In this document: in pieces, positions 12,446-23,751 of the stretch
Numbering within the stretch: the first letter of the stretch is position 1
How the letters are laid out: each line of letters begins with the position of its first letter
NCBI GenBank assembly: GCA_031002005.1
Contig: JARYHS010008074.1
Location: 280,365,930-280,429,929, forward strand
Direction: 5' to 3'
Origin: Vandiemenella viatica
Lineage: Eukaryota; Arthropoda; Insecta; Orthoptera; Morabidae
Length of the DNA stretch: 64,000 nucleotides
Notes under the pieces: generated by a model
Seen by the model: only the letters and a program-made list of their open reading frames with translations
Databases searched by the model: none
Told to the model about the DNA's origin: nothing
Translations under genes and position numbers: made by a program

Positions 12446-13376
12446 AGAAATGCTTTGGCTCGTTCAAGTTAAGTAGCAACTGTACGGCTTTATAGCACAG
12501 CCCATTGCTAATGCAATTCCAAATAAATTTTTCTATAGGTAGTGCTTATCCCATGTAGTAGAGTTGAGAGCGCTTTCTGTAAAATACCAAAAATATTAAA
12601 ATTTAACGAAGTAACATCAGAATAAAACTTCTGATCGTTAAAAACTATCATACAGGCAAGAATTTTGGTACTTGTTGTTTAAGTACGGGATATGATCCAT
12701 ACTGGGACATGGTTCCTGAGGTAATGGGGTTTTTGATTTAGTCTTAACAAAAAAAAAAAAAAAAAAAAAAAGTGAAAATTTTGACCATTGAGCATGCTTT
12801 TAACCTTAATACTTGACGAGTTATAAACTCATTCTAGGTATAAAAAATTATAATTTCGTCCTTTTTACTTCTGCCTGACATGAGACTAACCGCTTTAAGT
12901 CTAGTTCATCGTCGGTACTTGGCCGGCAGGGTAGGAGAGGTGGCGGTGCTCAATTCGTGCACCAAAGTCGTGGGTTAAATATCAAACCTCTTTGCAGTGC
13001 GTATGGAGTGAGAGTATACCACACTGTTGGTGATTCCTTCGTCTGATGCAGACGTTGACTTTGCTGTACCCACTGATGTCTTTTGAAAGAGTAGGACCCA
13101 CTGGACCGTTACCGGGTTTCACCTTCCTCCCTTCATGTTTCAGTAATGCATAACGCAAATAACACAATACACTAAAAGTCCAATCATCACGGTCATCCAA
13201 CCAAAACAGTAATATCTATAAATATGTGTATCATCTAAACTCTGTGCTAAATGTTGATGCAGTAATTTTCCAACTATTTGGTAGATAATAACGGGAAGAT
13301 AATTTTACTGAATGCGAAAGTGTAGTCTAAGATTTTTCGTGATGGAGGATGTTATCCTTGGGGGCTGTCGTGGCAG

Positions 13377-13581
13377 GTGGCTTCAACGGCATCACGAGGC
13401 TGTGCAGTGGAGAGAAGTTCAGTCCGGCAGCCAACGAGTGGACCCAGCTGCCCGACATGTTCAATCCCAGAAGCAACTTCGCGATCGAGGTCATCGACGA
13501 CTTGTTGTTCGCCATCGGCGGCTTCAACGGCGTCACCACCATCAACCAGGTGGAGTGCTACGACGACCAAACCAACCAGTG
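13377..13581 (+). CDS. KLHL10-like kelch exon, inverted duplicate copy (fifth exon seen)
   Basis: An exon of 205 bp between acceptor TCGTGGCAG and donor GTAAGA. It encodes GGFNGITRL, then WTQLPDMFNPRSNFAIEV, DDLLFAIGGFNG and VECYDDQTNQW. The MFNPRSNF.IEV.DDLLF.VGGFNG run is diagnostic for KLHL10 among kelch proteins. It starts with GT completing a split Gly codon and ends TG of a split Trp codon. It differs from the right-arm copy at three bases, all in third codon positions of Gly, Pro and Gly, so the peptide is identical. The next (last) exon, expected to encode the final kelch strand and C-tail, is not visible downstream. The GC-rich exon gives several shadow ORFs in other frames. Confidence 0.88.
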
Positions 13582-13599
13582 GTAAGAGCCGGAACAACT

Positions 13600-16500
13600 C
13601 TTGGAAAAATTGGTTAGGCACAAAACATTATGAGATCTTCTTCCAAGCCAAGTTTACACTCTACACTGGATATTTGTTTCTCTTTCAATTGTTTCTTTCA
13701 GGCATATCCATTCTTGATTTAAATTTTAAAATATATCTAGTGACTTGGCTGATATGTGCGTCATAATTTTTATTGAAAGGCATAATATGTGTTATTTATT
13801 CTGAGACATGTCATACCCGAAAGAGCTAGAAGGGAAATCTTGGTTTTTGCTTATTTGTAAAATTGATATAGCAACACATTTAAGGTATTTATGTAGGTAT
13901 AAGATTTACTATCTACTTTACTAAAACATAGCGCGCAAAATAAAGTCCATAACATCGAGGAAAAACATTCATTTCAGAAACTGTCGTTAATACAGTCTGC
14001 AGAGTGTACACTTGGTCCAGAACAAAGTCACATAACTTTTTGTCAATAAACAAGAAGGAGACATGTTCTATTTTTATATGAATTTGTTTTTGTGGAATTT
14101 AACTTATTTTAATCTGAGCATTAGCCAGCGTAATCAACCTACAAATATCCGTAGAAGCATTTCATGTTTGGGGCTGCCGTTGGGTAAATACAGAAAAAAT
14201 CACACATTTTTGACTTTTAATAGATTTTGGGATAAAACCAAGTAAGGAGAGGCGAAATAAAATTTAACACATTAATTAAACTCAGCAGTTTCCATCTGTA
14301 ATTAAAATCCGAAGCATATAAACGTATTAGGGTAGAAAGCGATTTCACGTTTGTGGTAGATAAGGGTGTAACGGTGTACCTCAGATAGAAGTATTATACT
14401 TAGTTCGTCTATCACACGTAAGTTACTACTACTCCTAAGCGTATCTCCTTATAAATACAAAATTTTACTTATTGCTGATTTCTCTAGATCTTCCTAGCTG
14501 TTGTTTATTAGGTATTAGTCTTTTTGTCTCTCCCTTAATATTTTATATCAAGTATTTCCTTTTAACTGAAAGATAAATTACACACCACCTTTCTTTGTCT
14601 TGTCGCCGTAAAGTTATTTGTCAACTTTTTGTCCAGTAACAGTCACTTCAAGTTTCAATTCTATGTCATTTATACCGCTGCCTCATATACATAATATTGC
14701 AATTAACTTTTATTTTTATGGAACTCGTCCTTCTGAAAACTTAAATTATTCAACATATTATCTTTTTGAAGTTCTGCTCTAGTTCGTTTTAGTATATCTA
14801 TCACATCGTGATAATTAATTTCGCCATTTGTTATAATATACAACTTCTCTTTGTTATCGGATCTCCTATTGACAGCTATATACCTTAATATCAAGGATGC
14901 TTCAAACCAGTATAAAATTATTTTTGGAATTTATATAGAAATTAATACATATAATAACATATATTTTCATTTATATACACACTTACAAGTCTGTTAGATG
15001 TATGTTCTTTTTGAGGGGGTAAGTACATAGAAATTCCCCTATTTATACTGTTTATACTTTTCTTCAAATTGGGATTAGAACTATATATGCACGCAAAACA
15101 TCAGATTTCTACGACTACGGAGAAATTAAAGATTTGATGATCATCAGTCAGTTGGTTAGTAAGTATGAAAAAATCGGTGAAATTAGCATATGAGTCCAAG
15201 AACAGGGACGAAAACAAAGTTTTAGTGTTTTTCGAAGAATGGTAATATCTATGCATGATAAAATTTGAGCGTCATCAAGAGAAAAACCGAGGACATTAAG
15301 TTACAAAAATAGCATCAATCACTTCGAGAAGAGGGCAGGGAATGTCAGCCGTTGATTCAACTTACTCAGATCTGATTTTTGTGAAAAATGTAAATGTTGT
15401 ATGAAGTCAAGCTGAGCTTTAAATACGATAATTTGAGGTAAGCAACATGAAACAGATCTGACTTTTTTTTTTTTGCCTTCTTTCAGTCGAGAGCTTGAAG
15501 AAGAGACAAAAATTATACTAAAGGTAGAGAAATGGATCTTATTCATACTATGCTGAGAGGGTCCACACCTGTTTTCACACCGTGCTCACATCTCGCTAAC
15601 TGAGCAGCTCGCTTCCTCCCATATGCAGGACGCCAAGTCAATTTACTTTTTTCTAAAATGACATCGAACAAAATAGTGTCATCGTTGAGCCAGGATATGA
15701 GTTGCAGGGGTTTCTCAGGGCAGGTCGCTGGTTAATCCTGTTGATGCAGTCGTAATCGCAGGTTGCATATGGGAAAACAAGAAGAGTTCTGCATTTTCCA
15801 ATGAAAGCTGGTTCTTACAAATGCTGCTCAAAACTATATTTTTTTATTCTGGATTATGTTTAAAGTGTTTCTGGGGGTGTTGTATGTGCGAAGTATCAAT
15901 TTAATAATGACGTTAATGAACTATAATGTTTCTTTAGTTTTGCACCAAGTGATAGCAATAAACAGAATCTGTCAGACAGACTGGTAGCGAAGAATCACCT
16001 GTAATTCACAATTAGGTTAGCAGAGTATATATATTATAAGTGGAAAGTAATTAAAAATTGTGAAATTGGAGTTCCACATGATCTTCTGTTAGGTCAGTCT
16101 TAATTTAAACTCGTGGAATATCGTAGGAGCTAATAGCTGTGTAACGAAGCGTGTATGGCAAGTACGATTAGCCTGTTTCTACTTTTCTTAGATTTTGGCC
16201 ATCTGAAGACTACGAAAAGTAATATTGTGCATTCACCTCGATGCTTCTTTTCTTGACTTCCAGTAGTTCATCATTCTTCACTTTGCGTTTCCTTCTTTCT
16301 TGGGTTCAGATGTTGTTAAATTTCCTCTTATACTTCTGCTGTGAACGGTTGAGGTTTGTATCAATCTTCCGAATCCTCTGTCTTCTGTTATTGCGATCTC
16401 CATCATATCTTTATTTAATCCTTGGATTCACTAATTGCCAATCTTACTTTAGCAGACATGGTTGCAAATTCTTTTGGTAGGTTTGATGTTATCCATTCTC

Positions 16501-16608
16501 ATTATGGAGCAAAAAAACTGATTCTCCACTTTTCTATCGTGTCTGACAGCCTTTAATTTTCTTCTTCCTTGCTTAGATCTTTATTCCTCGAGTGCCAGAA
16601 AGGTGCTA
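13600..16608. other. No recognised gene; palindrome arm homology ends near 14,065
   Basis: Up to about 14,065 this is mirrored in the right arm (29,608-29,747 and 32,430-32,790). From 14,066 it has no counterpart there. Open frames are short and AT-rich (for example 14,703-14,894 on the minus strand) and I recognise none. Confidence 0.5.
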
Positions 16609-17767
16609 CAAGGTGTGTTCAAAAAATACCGAACTTCTGCTGTAATTGCTTTATTGCTCATCACACAAACTTTTATACACTGTCCCCTTCAAAGTGCTCT
16701 TCTTTACTATCAATAATATACATCATACTATCAATTTCACTTTTGGAATGCCTCCTGGAATGCAATTTCTCCGATGGCGCGCAATTCTCTCGTCGCATTG
16801 TCTTGAATTTCTTCTATGTCTGGAAACGACGTCCTTTCAAAGTGTTTTTCAGTTTTGGGAAGAGAAAAAAGTCTGCCGGAGCCAAGTCTGGAGAATAGGG
16901 TGGCTGAGGCACAACGGGAGTGCGATGTTTTGCCAGATAATTCGTGACAAACAACGATGCGTGAGCGGTGCGTTGTCATGGTGCAACATCCACGACTGAT
17001 TCTCCCACAGTTCAGGCCTTTTCCTACGCACAGCATCTCTCAATCGTGTCAGAATTTTCTGGTAGACTTCCTTGTTTACCGCTTGACCACGTGGTACAAA
17101 TTCATGGTGCACAACTCCTTTGCAATCAAAAACACGACCATCATCACCTTGATGTTCGACCGACTCATCCGCGCTTTCTTTGGTCGAGGAGATCCTTTCC
17201 CCACCCATTCTGAAGACTGCCTCTTCGTTTCCACATCGTACCCATAAACCCATGTTTCATCGCCTGTAATGATGTTCTTGAGGAAGTTTTCGTCCTCATT
17301 TGCTTTTTCAAGCAACTCCTTAGAGATCCTAGCTCGATTCTCCTTCTGTCGTCCGTCAACAAGCGCGGCACCAGTTTTGCACTGACACGATGCATTCCAA
17401 GTTTTTCTCTCAGGATGTGATTGCAAGAGCCTACACTTATGCCAACTTCTTCAGCAACCTCACGGACAGTCAAACGGCGATTTTCACGAATCACAGTGCG
17501 AACCCTCTCAACATGGTGTCGTCTGTTGATGTGGAGGTCGACCAGATTTGGATCGTCGGTAACCGAACTCCTGCCCTCCTTAAAGCGCTTAAACCATTCA
17601 TGCATGTTCGGCTCATGCAGTCATCCCGTATGCTTGTTTAAGCATTTGAAGTGTCTCGGTAAAAGTTTTCCCAAGTTTAACACAAAATTTCACACAGACG
17701 CGTTGCTCCTCCAATTCCTTCATTCTCGCTTTCTCACTAATCCAACGAGCACTCTGCGCACGGACCT
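16609..17767 (-). mobile_element. mariner-family transposon, truncated by the assembly gap
   Basis: Begins after a TA (16,607-16,608) with CAAGGTGTGTTCAAAAAATA, a typical mariner-like terminal sequence. The minus strand encodes a transposase broken into several frames: the N-terminal helix-turn-helix part at 17,165-17,767 (KELEEQRVCVKFCV, then HEWFKRFKEGR), first Asp in GDETWVYGYD near 17,261, second in HHDNAP near 16,977, third in YSPDLAPADFF near 16,888. The second-to-third spacing is not a multiple of three, so frameshifts are real and the gene is dead. The other terminus would lie in the N run. Confidence 0.88.
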
Positions 17768-18767
17768 NNNNNNNNNNNNNNNNNNNNNNNNNNNNNNNNN
17801 NNNNNNNNNNNNNNNNNNNNNNNNNNNNNNNNNNNNNNNNNNNNNNNNNNNNNNNNNNNNNNNNNNNNNNNNNNNNNNNNNNNNNNNNNNNNNNNNNNNN
17901 NNNNNNNNNNNNNNNNNNNNNNNNNNNNNNNNNNNNNNNNNNNNNNNNNNNNNNNNNNNNNNNNNNNNNNNNNNNNNNNNNNNNNNNNNNNNNNNNNNNN
18001 NNNNNNNNNNNNNNNNNNNNNNNNNNNNNNNNNNNNNNNNNNNNNNNNNNNNNNNNNNNNNNNNNNNNNNNNNNNNNNNNNNNNNNNNNNNNNNNNNNNN
18101 NNNNNNNNNNNNNNNNNNNNNNNNNNNNNNNNNNNNNNNNNNNNNNNNNNNNNNNNNNNNNNNNNNNNNNNNNNNNNNNNNNNNNNNNNNNNNNNNNNNN
18201 NNNNNNNNNNNNNNNNNNNNNNNNNNNNNNNNNNNNNNNNNNNNNNNNNNNNNNNNNNNNNNNNNNNNNNNNNNNNNNNNNNNNNNNNNNNNNNNNNNNN
18301 NNNNNNNNNNNNNNNNNNNNNNNNNNNNNNNNNNNNNNNNNNNNNNNNNNNNNNNNNNNNNNNNNNNNNNNNNNNNNNNNNNNNNNNNNNNNNNNNNNNN
18401 NNNNNNNNNNNNNNNNNNNNNNNNNNNNNNNNNNNNNNNNNNNNNNNNNNNNNNNNNNNNNNNNNNNNNNNNNNNNNNNNNNNNNNNNNNNNNNNNNNNN
18501 NNNNNNNNNNNNNNNNNNNNNNNNNNNNNNNNNNNNNNNNNNNNNNNNNNNNNNNNNNNNNNNNNNNNNNNNNNNNNNNNNNNNNNNNNNNNNNNNNNNN
18601 NNNNNNNNNNNNNNNNNNNNNNNNNNNNNNNNNNNNNNNNNNNNNNNNNNNNNNNNNNNNNNNNNNNNNNNNNNNNNNNNNNNNNNNNNNNNNNNNNNNN
18701 NNNNNNNNNNNNNNNNNNNNNNNNNNNNNNNNNNNNNNNNNNNNNNNNNNNNNNNNNNNNNNNNNNN
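17768..18767. other. Assembly gap, exactly 1,000 N
   Basis: A placeholder-sized run of N. It lies in the left arm exactly where palindrome homology resumes (18,768), so the contig to its right begins with the inverted copy of 27,525 downward. ORFs that cross it are meaningless. Confidence 0.99.
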
Positions 18768-19197
18768 TTTTAAAAAACTTGTACTTCCGATAGCTGATCT
18801 TAAATTTGGGGTTCTGAGCCACGCTTTGTATTGCTGGGGGTGAGGTTTCTATAGCGTATTGTATGTACCGTTGCTGCGGGGCGTTAATTGTGCGCGCTAA
18901 GAGTGGCTGTTTAGAAAATTAAACTCCGCAAACAACACAGTAGCGTTCACGGAGCGTCGTTGATGGTTGTACGTAGAGCTTGAATCGAAAATTTACTGCC
19001 GCTGCTGCATTGTAATAAATTATTTAGGTGGAATATACCGATTCCACTAGGATCATCCTGTACTAAGAAATGTTCCCAGGACGGCTGCAGAGGTGTTTCC
19101 TAGCGACCAAGACTTACTAACTGCGATAAGTTCGGCGAAAGACGTTTGTGACGGTGAGTATTTTGGACAAAGTTTTGTGCATATTCTTACGACTCAG

Positions 19198-20855
19198 ACC
19201 GAGCGTGGTGGGTGAGCGGTTAACTCTCTGGCCTCACATTCGGGAGGACGCGGGTTCGAATCCCCGTCCAGGCATCCATCGCGCGCTAGTGATAACAAAC
19301 AAGTATCTGTGCATGCGAAGTAAATAAATATGGAGTCACGTTTATAGTGCGATACACTGAATGTCAATTGTGGATAGGAACGGAGCTCAGTTTCCTTATT
19401 TCACCTGTATAATGTTGTGGAAAAGCCTTGTAAAATCGAAGGGTGTTACCTGTATGCCTCTTCAGTCGTCTCTCATCGTGAACTTTACAGGCGACAGAGG
19501 ATTGAACGAAGGAACGGGGGGGAATTCGACTATGGTCCTTTGTGGGAACCATCCCGGCATTCACCTCAAGCGGTTGCGGAAAAACCTTGTAAAATCGAAA
19601 CTTGGTTGACCGGACGAAACCGCGTCGTCCTAGGTTCCAGACCAGTACAACCTGCATCAACCCAATTGTGGATAGGAACAGAGCTCCGTTACCTTATTTC
19701 ACATGTCTAATGTTGCTGGCTGCAACGTTGTATGACAGATCAATTTTGATACGGAGGTGGGTAAAGAACGTGCTTGAAGTGTGTAACTTATATGTAAGCA
19801 GCCAGGTTAGTATGGATATCACCCGAAAAATTAATGCTATGGAAAAAGCCTTTTTTTCTGGCTTCACCTCGTTGACGTCAAAATCGTTAGAAGTGGGAAA
19901 GGACCGGGGAGCAAGTAACTGGAAGAAATTCGGCAGTGACCTTTTGAACAAACCAAGGCGAAAATTCAGATGTGGGTGCCCGGACAAGGATTCGAAACCG
20001 CATCTTCCCGAATGCGAATCTCATGTGTATTAGCGTCAGACCACGAACTAAGGGATCACCGTCGTAAGTGGATAAATTATTAGCGTACCAGTATGGCTTT
20101 ACACCTCGCCAACATCGATATCATTAGAGGCGGGATAGGATTGATGCAGGGAACGGTCACCTGGAGTGATTTGGGGAAACCATGGAAAACCAGAATATGG
20201 ATGCTCAGACGGAGATTCGAACCAGCGCCCTTCTGAATGCATGGTCAGAACGTTAACACTCACCCACCACGCTCGGTAATTTTCGTGGGCAATACTGAAA
20301 AATATCTATTCTGAGAAGTAATTTTTTGCATGGTGCTTCGATAATCATGAAATTTCCAAACATCTGAAATGACTGGTTACGCAGATATTGCTGCCACCAG
20401 AGACACAGGGAAATAGTGTGAACTTTGACAAAACATCCTTAGCTGGGACGCTGCATGTTAGAGACTAATACAGTAACTCTAATCAACTACACAATCTTGC
20501 TACTTATCCCGTTTCTTTGGCAGAGGCATATTGCATACTGTACGGATATTGAGTGACCAAGACTTACTAACTGCGATAAGTTCGGCGAAAGACGTTTGTG
20601 GCGGCGAGTGTTTTGGACAAAGTATTGTGCGTATTCTTACGGCTCATACTGAGCGTGGTGGGTGAGCGGTTAACTCTCTGGCCTCACATTCGGGAGGACG
20701 CGGGTTCGAACCCCCGTCCAGGCATCCAAATTTGGGTTTTTAATGGTTTACCTAAATCATTCCAAGCGAATGCCGGTGTGTTTCCTTCAAAAAGGCGTCG
20801 GGAGGACGTGGGTTTGAATCCCTGCCCCGACCATCAAGATTTCGGCTTTCCATGC
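19198..20855. repeat. Cluster of SINE family A copies and fragments
   Basis: Five pieces: 19,198-19,280 (+, head only, clean A box GGTGGGTGAGCGG and B box GGGTTCGAATCCC), about 19,490-19,640 (-), 19,855-20,050 (-), 20,094-20,277 (-) and 20,648-20,855 (+). The stretch 19,100-19,275 is repeated directly at 20,548-20,727 including 85 bp of 5' flank, so at least one piece arose by segmental duplication and not by retroposition. The whole cluster is mirrored at about 25,430-27,095. Confidence 0.8.
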
Positions 20856-21041
20856 TTTTTATGAAATTACTGCATTCGGTGCTTAAGCCATCTGACGGGA
20901 AAGTGAAAAGCCCTCAACCTGACCTTCACATCTTTCACAACTTGCGTCGTAATGTAGTTACGCCTTAACACTTCCGTTGTTCGGTTTCAAGTTTAAACTG
21001 TAGGTTCTCTACACCCTGTTAAGTTCAAGTAGGCTAGGATA

Positions 21042-22040
21042 GAGGCGGAATGCGCAGGCAATAAAAAACCCTGGTCATAATGACCAAACGAGCCATTACT
21101 CCGTACTTCAGGTGAATGTTGGGTTGGGTCCTTCAAAAGACCATGCCTGAATTCCATTCCGATCCTTGCACCAGTCCTATCACACTTCGTGATCGGTAAA
21201 GATCTGGCCTAGCATTTGGGAGGGCGTGGGCTCGAATCCCAGTCCGGGCATCCAGATTTGAGTTTTCCATGGTTTCCCCAAATAACTCGAGGCGAATGAC
21301 GGGGATGATTTTCTTCATTTGCCATGGCCGAATTCCCCACCGTTCCTCGTCCACTGTCCTTTCCCACCTCTAAAGGCTTCGATGTCGACGAGGCGTAGAA
21401 CCCTAAAAAAAAAAAGAAACCCACGACCACCAACTCCAGATGAATGTCGAGTTATTCATTCAAAATACCATGCCCGAATTCCTTCCCAGTCCTTGCCGCC
21501 AGTCCATACAATTATGGCCATTACATTCTCGCAATCACCATAGAGGGGGAATGCGCAGGCAATAAAAAACCCTGGTCATAATGACCAAACGAGCCATTAC
21601 TCCGTACTTCAGGTGAATGTTGGGTTGGTTCCTTCAAAAGACCATGCCTGAATTCGATCCCGATCCTTGCACCAGTCCTATCACACCTCGTGATCGGTAA
21701 AGATCTGGCCTAGCATTTTGGGAGGGCGTGGGCTCGAATCCCAGTCCGGGCATCCAGATTTGAGTTTTCCATGGTTTCCCCAAATAACTCGAGGCGAATG
21801 ACGGGGTGATTTCTTCATTTGACATGGCCGAATTCCCCACCGTTCGTCGTCCACTGTCCTTTCCCACCTCTAAAGGCTTCGATGTCGACGAGGCGTAGAA
21901 CCATAAAAAAAGAAAACCACGACCACCAACTCCAGATGAATGTCGAGTTATTCATTCAAAATACCATGCCCGAATTCCTTCCCAGTCCATGCCGCCAGTC
22001 CATACAATTATGGCCTTTACATTCTCGCAATCACCAAATT
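21042..22040. repeat. Tandem duplication, two units of about 500 bp containing SINE sequence
   Basis: Units begin AGAGGCGGAATGCGCAGGCA (21,042) and AGAGGGGGAATGCGCAGGCA (21,543), a period of about 501 bp. Each holds a SINE-like head (GGGCTCGAATCCCAGTCCGG) and tail (GATGTCGACGAGGCGTAG). Mirrored at about 24,250-25,248. All ORFs here are SINE translations. Confidence 0.8.
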
Positions 22041-22215
22041 TTAGTGCCAATCGATTTACAGTAGACCTATCAACGGTATTGTCGGTATAAACAGCCTTGA
22101 AACGACGATGAATCGCAGTAGGAATCACTTTGTCAGCAGTTAAAAATTCGATAACAGCACGATGTTTAACTCACGTTGACACAACACTAGAACAGTTCTC
22201 CATAATTCCGGACAA
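22040..22215 (-). pseudogene. mariner N-terminal HTH fragment, left copy
   Basis: The minus strand reads RAVIEFLTADKVIPTAIHRR and then a TVDRSTVNRL-like motif. This is the layout of the N-terminal helix-turn-helix of mariner transposases. No catalytic part is attached. Mirrored at 24,075-24,255. Confidence 0.6.
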
Positions 22216-22332
22216 CGAATCCTTACTTCTCAGTACTTTCAAATAAAATGTAATGCCGCTTGGTATGTATGGTCTGGCGTTAGAGTTTTTCAGTCGTAAC
22301 AGCCTTACATAAGGACAGGACTGAACACGTTT

Positions 22333-22509
22333 ACCCCCACCACCACGGACTAGGCCTGATTACTACCCAAATGGACTGCTAGTGCCAGTGTACAGAGATG
22401 GCCAGCCCGGTACTGATATTTTTTTTACCCCCACCACCCCGGACTAGACCTGATTACTACCCAAATGGACTGCTAGTGCCAGTGTACAGAGATGGCCAGC
22501 CCGGTACTG
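22333..22509 (+). repeat. 94-bp tandem repeat (two units) at the inner arm end
   Basis: Units at 22,333-22,426 and 22,427-22,509. Both contain ATGGCCAGCCCGGTACTG, the same 5' leader and start region that open the spacer ORF on the other side of the palindrome. Mirrored at about 23,780-23,960. Confidence 0.85.
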
Positions 22510-22540
22510 TTGTTGTTTTCGTCTGTGTATCAGCTCAATG

Positions 22541-23751
22541 AGTACTCCATATACACATGTGAATGCAGCATCCGATGCACTTCCACTGACACGTCTATCA
22601 TGATGGTTACGTGACGTGTGTGTTGACTCTGGAGAACTCTACCAAGTTTCGTTATTCATCTGAAAATTTATTACTGAAAAAAAAAACACATTTTAGTTTA
22701 TCCGGTGACTGCCATTACACTTTTTTTCCCCCATATAACACGTATTTCTGTAATCCACACACATTATATGAACGATATTGTGATACACGCAGGTGTGATT
22801 TTTATGTCAACCATTGACTTCATTCATGGACGAAATTTACATTTTTACCGATTTTTGTTATATATGACCAAATTTCTTGATTTTGTACATTTTCACACTG
22901 TTTTTTTATGATATTCATAGAAACAGCCGCATACGTACTTATATCCAACAAATTTATGTCTTTTCGAATGTTGGCGTCTATTACAATTCGCTCTTCAGAC
23001 CAGTATGTAAGTGATGAAGCGTCACGCCACTACAGGAACTCATAAAAATAACTCTGTAAAGGGTTTTATTAATGGAAAGTGGATAAAATAAAACAAATTG
23101 AATAACTTAGTATGTGTATTTTATTCACACTGTTCACATCAATGTAGTATCCTGGGTTATAATTCTTAATTACTACATTGTTAATAACAGGTAATACAAG
23201 TAAATTTTTATATGCAATAAGTTCATATTTTAGTAGATTATAGTCCAGTGACGAACTGGGGGCCAATTGAGTCACATAAACATCACGAATATGCATATCA
23301 ACCAGTTTTTGCACTGTTGCCATATGATAGTCTCGTAGCACTTTACTAGATAAAATGTCCACAAATTCTGTGTAGTATCTTGCAACTAGGTATCCCCACC
23401 TCTTCTTGACGGTCAAGGTGCTGGACACTGCAGGCTGCGCGTCGATGAGGTTCTTCCAAGTTGAATCGCTGAAGAAGATGCCGCTGGTGGGGTCAACATT
23501 TGGGTAAAAACATACAGTTTTCGTCCTGGCAATCGTACGGAAGGAGACGGCGTTCTCACCAAGTGGAATGTTTGTCTGGGAGCTGCCTGTGTAGAACAAA
23601 TCTGACACTACATCCAATACTTGAGTCAGCACGACCCATTCTTCATACGTTAGTATAACCTTGGTGCGGTATCCAACTTTTTCGAGCACTACTACTGGCT
23701 CAAATTCGTGTTTGGACGATAAACCTATCGTCAAACGCTTAGAATCACCAG
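22541..23751. other. Palindrome spacer (1,211 bp, single copy)
   Basis: The only unduplicated sequence at the palindrome centre. The right two thirds carry the body of the 242-aa ORF; 22,541-23,040 is AT-rich with no recognised feature. Confidence 0.9.
23065..23070 (-). terminator. Polyadenylation signal AATAAA overlapping the stop codon of the spacer ORF
   Basis: On the minus strand the end of the ORF reads CATTAATAAAACCC, so TAA and AATAAA share bases. Use in vivo is inferred. Confidence 0.45.

Larger units (their letters stand above)
3431..14065 (+). repeat. Palindrome, outer left arm
   Basis: Inverted counterpart of 29,608-42,720. The outermost match is CGAGAGGCCCATCTCATTAC at 3,431, mirrored by the end of the right arm at 42,720; outside these points the sequences are unrelated. 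The arm carries a SINE, a Penelope element, Tc1 remnants, two kelch exons and two more SINEs, all mirrored at matching places. Short stretches compared by eye differ by about 4-5 percent plus small indels. The inner end is near 14,065. Confidence 0.93.
18768..22540 (+). repeat. Palindrome, inner left arm (near-identical to 23,752-27,525)
   Basis: Perfect or nearly perfect inverted counterpart of the inner right arm. I saw only homopolymer-length differences (for example T7/A8 near 19,851 and 26,431, A11/T9 near 21,405), except in the last 100 bp by the gap, where several transitions appear. It ends at CAGCTCAATG (22,531-22,540). Confidence 0.95.

Noticed and set aside
13312..13766. ORFs of 101, 89 and 129 codons around the fifth kelch exon
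   Set aside because: Shadow frames of the GC-rich exon; only the frame giving MFNPRSNF is real.
14703..14894. 63-codon minus-strand frame
   Set aside because: AT-rich, no recognisable motif, no supporting splice or signal features.
17421..18822. Long open frames of 450 and 361 codons across the N run
   Set aside because: They exist only because N codons cannot be stops; the flanking real sequence is mariner.
19198..19280. tRNA gene
   Set aside because: A and B boxes are present, but the same head recurs with a common SINE body elsewhere and no clean cloverleaf closes.
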